Assembly: GCA_905221615.1 (NCBI GenBank)
Contig: CAJNDT010003112.1
Span: 600,001-664,000 of the forward strand
Length of the DNA stretch: 64,000 bases
DNA from: Symbiodinium sp. CCMP2592
Taxonomy: Eukaryota; Sar; Dinophyceae; Suessiales; Symbiodiniaceae
Reading direction: 5' to 3'
In this document: positions 60,481 through 64,000 of the stretch, piece by piece
Layout: the number at the start of each line of letters is the position of its first letter
Position numbering within the stretch: position 1 is the first letter of the stretch
Translations under genes and position numbers: made by a program
The notes under the pieces: generated by a model
Databases searched by the model: none
The model's input: only the letters and a program-made list of their open reading frames with translations
Told to the model about the DNA's origin: nothing

Positions 60481-60606
60481 GTAAAAGGAGGGACCCTTAA
60501 TAAGGACCCCTGGCTCTATACCCTTAATGTAGCGATTATATACCCATTCTATAGCCCATTATAGGGTAGGGGTCCCCATTAAGGGTCCCTCCTTTTCCCC
60601 TTTGAG
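60481..60606. mobile_element. Inverted-repeat element, family IR-H copy 2, starting GTAAAA and ending TTTGAG
   Basis: GTAAAAGGAGGGACCCTTAA to TAAGGGTCCCTCCTTTTCCC then CTTTGAG. If excised as an intron it would be GT...AG, 126 bp, almost all palindrome. Confidence 0.8.
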
Positions 60607-60689
60607 TCAGAATCTCACCGAAAAGTCAAGCCCCCAACCCTGGACTGCATGGTGACCTCCTGGACGCTACATCCCCACACAACCGAACC

Positions 60690-61007
60690 CTAAACCCAAC
60701 GCCCCAATTTAAGCCCAGAACCCTCTGGGGTGTACGGTGTAGCATTTTCTTCGATATGCGAACCTCGACACTGAAAATAGAGCTCTTTATATCCCTCTCT
60801 ATGGGACTCCGTAGGAATATTGGTGAGTGTAGACTTGCGTGTCAGACTGGGCAGACTGGTAATTGCTAAGGATTCTACATCATCCCTGCCATTGGCTGGC
60901 GCCATTATTTTGAAATGTCCCTTCTGGGTCCGAACTAGTACAACCGCAGAGTCTGGATATTGAATGCTGAACCCGAACCCGGTGTGGGGAAGCAGCAAGA
61001 CACCCAT
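60690..61007 (-). CDS. Minus-strand ORF, 105 aa, coding-like
   Basis: FSIQYPDSAVVLVRTQKGHF, KIMAPANGRDDVESLAITSL and STLTNIPTESHREGYKELYF have natural composition. It ends in repeat-like GLKLGRWV. It may be an exon or gene remnant on the opposite strand to its neighbours; not recognised. Confidence 0.35.
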   Translation of the reverse strand: MGVLLLPHTGFGFSIQYPDSAVVLVRTQKGHFKIMAPANGRDDVESLAITSLPSLTRKSTLTNIPTESHREGYKELYFQCRGSHIEENATPYTPEGSGLKLGRWV

Positions 61008-61115
61008 TGACTCCGATATCCCTGATGCACCTAAGCTCTGAACCCCTAGACCCTAAAGCCTAAACGCCTCACCGCTAAACCCCGACTACCGGATGGTTGG
61101 GTGCCTCGGTAAGAG

Positions 61116-61203
61116 GTACCAGGTCAGGAATATTGGGGTCGCCAGACATGCCAGCAAGGCCATCGAATGCCTGATGCAAGGAGAAAGCCTCGCTCACTTG
61201 CTG
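61116..61203 (+). CDS. Exon, unknown gene
   Basis: TAAGAG|G acceptor; YQVRNIGVARHASKAIECLM then QGESLAHLL, before telomere-like NPEP. Helical; not recognised. Confidence 0.4.
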
Positions 61204-61346
61204 AACCCTGAACCAACCGCCCAAAAAACGCAGAATCCCAAGCTCGACGCAGATGTGATCCAAAGGGCTCAGGGTTTAGATTAGGATTTCCCGCACTTCG
61301 GGGTCATGTGGCTTAAGACCGGAATTTGCTTGGTTTTGTTTGGCAG

Positions 61347-61556
61347 CATGCATACTTCTTACGACGGCTGACGGGCAACACAGGCACGACGCAAACTGAG
61401 GATTCTGTGTTCTCTTTCTGTACCGGCTTCTTGAGTCAGATTCCAAACCGGCCCTGGTTTTGGGTAGAGTCATGCTCTAAAGAATCAAGTCTGCACGACG
61501 CTCCAACTCGAAGCCCAGCCTGCCCTGAGTATTATGGCGCTTGCACAAAACCCAGG
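61347..61556 (+). CDS. Exon, unknown gene
   Basis: TGGCAG|CAT; HAYFLRRLTGNTGTTQTEDS, VFSFCTGFLSQIPNRPWFWV and DAPTRSPACPEYYGACTKPR. It ends at a 14-base TTTAGGGTTTAGGG insert that separates it from the next block. Confidence 0.4.
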
Positions 61557-61570
61557 TTTAGGGTTTAGGG

Positions 61571-61700
61571 ATATCCTCCAGACGACCCTGTGATGACTTA
61601 CATGCGGTGCTCTCGCCAGCGCCCCGCAGCTATGTCAAAGGCTCTGCCTGCGCTTACCGTTCTCTGTGAGCTCAGTTTCCGTGTCGGGTGCAGAAAGAAG
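61571..61700 (+). CDS. Exon, unknown gene
   Basis: YPPDDPVMTYMRCSRQRPAA and LPALTVLCELSFRVGCRKK, donor AAG|GCGCCC (GC). High third-position GC. Confidence 0.4.
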
Positions 61701-61805
61701 GCGCCCCCGACAAATATACCAACATATATAGCTCGGATGTACACAAGCATACACTAGTGTACCCCAAAACCTTTACCCAAAGTACACGGGCCTGTACATT
61801 AATCA

Positions 61806-61921
61806 TTACCTATAGTCTCCATTGTAGTTCCTTTTGTTGGTTAACCAAAACCTCTATTATGGGATCCTAACCATAAAATTGGTTAACCAAAAAAAGGAAC
61901 TACACTGGAGACTATAGGTAA
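61806..61921. mobile_element. Inverted-repeat element, family IR-D copy 4 with a different core
   Basis: TTACCTATAGTCTCCATTGT and ACACTGGAGACTATAGGTAA ends as in IR-D, but the centre carries GGTTAACCAAAACC / TTGGTTAACC instead of the usual ATAGGATTC. Confidence 0.8.
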
Positions 61922-61996
61922 GCTCCAAGCACGAATCCCCCAAAGCATTAACACCCCCTTTCACGGATACTCCATACACTCCGTGGGTGCATTTGC

Positions 61997-62152
61997 AGAC
62001 CTAAAGCCTTATAAACCCCAAACCCTAAACCCTAAACCCTGAACCCTAAACCCTAAACCCTGAACCCTAAACCCCAAGCCCTAAACCCTAAACCCTAAAC
62101 CCAAAGCCCGAAACCCTAAGCCCAAAACCCTAAACCCTAAACCCCGCAAAGT
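61997..62152. repeat. CCCTAAA telomere-like block
   Basis: About 20 units, mostly CCCTAAA with CCCTGAA and CCCAAA variants. Confidence 0.9.
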
Positions 62153-62470
62153 TGAGAGACTCTAGGGTATGCATGCGAAGCTCCCAGATCTGATAATGAA
62201 GTGAGCCCCGATCACCAACATGCCTCAACATAGCCCCTACGAGTCATGCATAGGGCTCAGGGCTGTAGAGTTTAGGCTTTGGGGTATGCCCTAAACTCCT
62301 AAACCGCTGAACGGAAAGCCCCTACTTCCTGAGCCCTGAACCCTGCAGTGTGGCACTGTTGCCCAACAGCCCTGACAATATCCGATGTTTAAGACCCCAC
62401 GGGCAGTCGAAGATACCCAGACACTCGCAATCGCTCCATTATGATGGTATATGCTCCTTTCCAGCCATAG

Positions 62471-62602
62471 CAAGAAACCCTACCCGATTCAACAGTTACG
62501 GGATTTCGGGCTCCTCGTGGGTTATACAGCCGACAGGCTCATGGCGTCGAAGGATGGCTTCGCCAAGGAATCCTCTGGCTATACCTACGGAACCTTGCTT
62601 GG
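62471..62602 (+). CDS. Exon, unknown gene
   Basis: CCATAG| acceptor; KKPYPIQQLRDFGLLVGYTA, DRLMASKDGFAKESSGYTYG. The end is unclear because the frame runs into TTTGGG-rich sequence. Confidence 0.4.
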
Positions 62603-62609
62603 GGTGCGC

Positions 62610-63247
62610 GGGGTTTTGGGTTTGCTGGGTTTCAGGGTAAAGGATTCACAAGTTTAAGCTGATTTCGGTGCAGGCATTGGGAGTGGGTTCGGGGTTTTAG
62701 TAGGAATTTTCTGTTTTGGGTCTTTGCTGATTCTTAACCCGAGACCGCCCAGACCCCAACAAATTTGGAGTCTAGGATGCCTGATGCTATAGAAAGCCTT
62801 TCTTTGCGAGATCATGACATGCTGGTGGTCCGTTGATCAAAACACCAAGCCGCCTTTCTTCAATGGCATTCTCTTCCTTTATGAAAATAAAAGGGCTCAG
62901 TCCGACCACAGTAATTTCAATTCTGTTTCGGCTCGATGGGTTGAGATCGCCGCTTGGAGCTATCTATGGGTTTAGGGCTCACGTTTTCGTGTAGCGCTGC
63001 TTGGGTTCAGCCCAATCTTGTGGCAATAAGCAACCCAGATGGTCCGTTACTACTGCCACTGTCGAAATTGGTTCCTGAGCCTCATGATGTATAGACTGTA
63101 TAGAGGTTTGGAGAACAAAAAGGATGTCGGCGTATAGTCTTTAACATTACCTCAAGATGCCAGTCGCAGCTCACAAATGCAGCCCCGATCCTACTGACCC
63201 CCCTACGTCCCTAAAACCTAAACCCCAGCCCTAATGACTCCCTGAAG
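62610..63247. other. Stretch without a supported gene
   Basis: I see no exon with proper boundaries; probably intron of the 61-64 kb gene. Confidence 0.35.
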
Positions 63248-63337
63248 GTCCGCTATAAAAAGGACACCGGCGTCAAACAGCTCTTCTACTCTGCACTCAT
63301 TGCGCTCGGCCTGACCGTCGTCCGCAACCTGCTTCCA
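63248..63337 (+). CDS. Exon with a probable membrane helix
   Basis: CTGAAG|GTC acceptor; VRYKKDTGVKQLFYSALIAL then GLTVVRNLLP; donor CCA|GCACCC (GC). Basic residues before a hydrophobic stretch suggest a membrane segment. Protein not recognised. Confidence 0.5.
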
Positions 63338-63524
63338 GCACCCAAAGCCCAAAACCCTGACACCCTAAACCCCTAACTATGAAGGGCCCTGTAGGTTTAG
63401 GGCTTCCAATTTGGCTTAGGGTTCAGGAGCGTGGCTTAAATCGTGGTTGGGAGCTTGACAAGCTGCAAGATTCATTGTTCAGTTAACGGTCTTTGTGTCC
63501 TCTCGGAATGCGGAGCCAGATGTG

Positions 63525-63526
<2 letters not shown>

Positions 63527-63562
<36 letters not shown>
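63527..63562. repeat. TA microsatellite followed by C/G homopolymers
   Basis: (TA)n, then C14 and similar runs to about 63650. The YIYIYI frames are artefacts. Confidence 0.85.
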
Positions 63563-63565
<3 letters not shown>

Positions 63566-63941
63566 TCACGCGCTCCGCAGCCCCCCCCCCCCTCCCCCCC
63601 CAAAGGTCAATGGTCCGGATATAGGGTGGGGCCCCCCCCTCCCCTGTGGTGTGGGGTGTGGGGTTCCTTTTCCTCCTGTGGGGTGGTTGTGGGGTTTTGG
63701 GGTTTCGGGTTTAGCTTAAGCTTTTGAGTTTTGGGTTTACGGCTACAAGGTATAAGGCTTCGAGTCGACAAGGGCTTAGGGAGGATTTGCGGTGTATGCT
63801 CTGCTTTAGGCTTAGAGCCTGCGGTTAGGTGGGGTTTAGGGTTGGGTGTAGCGTTTTAAGTACAAGTTAAGGTTGCTCAAAACCGGGGCACGCGCTGCGT
63901 CATAGGGTTTACGGCTTGCTTGCGAAGGGCTTGCGCGTGAG

Positions 63942-64000
63942 CCCTGGCCGCCAGCACCGCCCCACCATCCAGCGGCAGCTCGAACGGCCCCGACCCTTTC
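63942..64000 (+). CDS. Exon running off the window end
   Basis: CGTGAG| acceptor; ALAASTAPPSSGSSNGPDPF with G/C third positions. Truncated by the window edge. Confidence 0.4.

Noticed and set aside
1-64000. rRNA, tRNA, CRISPR, bacterial operons or ribosome binding sites
   Set aside because: None recognised; the palindromes are spaced irregularly, belong to several families and lack spacer-repeat order, and splice signals show a eukaryotic genome.

Overview
This window looks like nuclear DNA of a dinoflagellate, most likely Symbiodiniaceae. Genes are cut into many tiny exons. Most introns that can be placed start with GC rather than GT and end AG|G. Degenerate telomere-like units (CCCTAAA / TTTAGGG) fill introns and spacers. 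There is an RCC1-like repeat gene of the kind abundant in Symbiodinium, and an intact Ty1/copia-type retrotransposon. I see no rRNA, tRNA, CRISPR array or bacterial-type operon.

Layout. 1-233: the 3' end of a second RCC1-like gene, frameshifted. 1.9-6.8 kb: an unrecognised gene (gene A) of about 11 short plus-strand exons. 7-18 kb: scattered exon-like pieces, including one with a possible metal-binding CxxxC loop, between short inverted-repeat elements. 18.7-26.4 kb: exons of a Calx-beta-domain protein whose reading phases fit over five consecutive exons. 27.9-32.5 kb: orphan exons and one longer frame broken by a single TAG. 33.3-47.3 kb: a complete MORN-repeat gene, about 256 codons in 15 exons over 14 kb, with an uninterrupted 500-codon RCC1-like gene (38.9-40.4 kb) inside its ninth intron. 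48.8-58.1 kb: a 9.3-kb copia element with two LTRs that look identical by eye, gag/protease ORF1 and integrase/RT/RNase H ORF2. 58.4-64 kb: exons of one or more further genes, running off the end of the window.

The two most interesting points are these. First, the copia ORF2 carries, between integrase and reverse transcriptase, a domain with the HxD...H...R pattern of 2-oxoglutarate/Fe(II) dioxygenases, closest by motif to the TET/JBP type (HRDVHN, a GGLW strand, a late PH, then RRW). Dinoflagellate DNA contains 5-hydroxymethyluracil, so a mobile element encoding a possible base hydroxylase would be notable. Second, at least a dozen families of about 70-120 bp inverted-repeat elements, most present in 2-17 copies, occupy introns. 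Several start exactly at or within a few bases of an exon end, which makes them candidate introner-type elements. Short telomere-like inserts, one flanked by a perfect 19-bp direct repeat, suggest a second route by which non-coding DNA enters genes here.

Limits. Exon calls come from reading frames, GC-rich third codon positions, AG|G acceptors, GT/GC/GA donors and phase agreement. No transcript evidence or database search was available. Gene A, the Calx-beta gene and the 58-64 kb exons are incomplete models.
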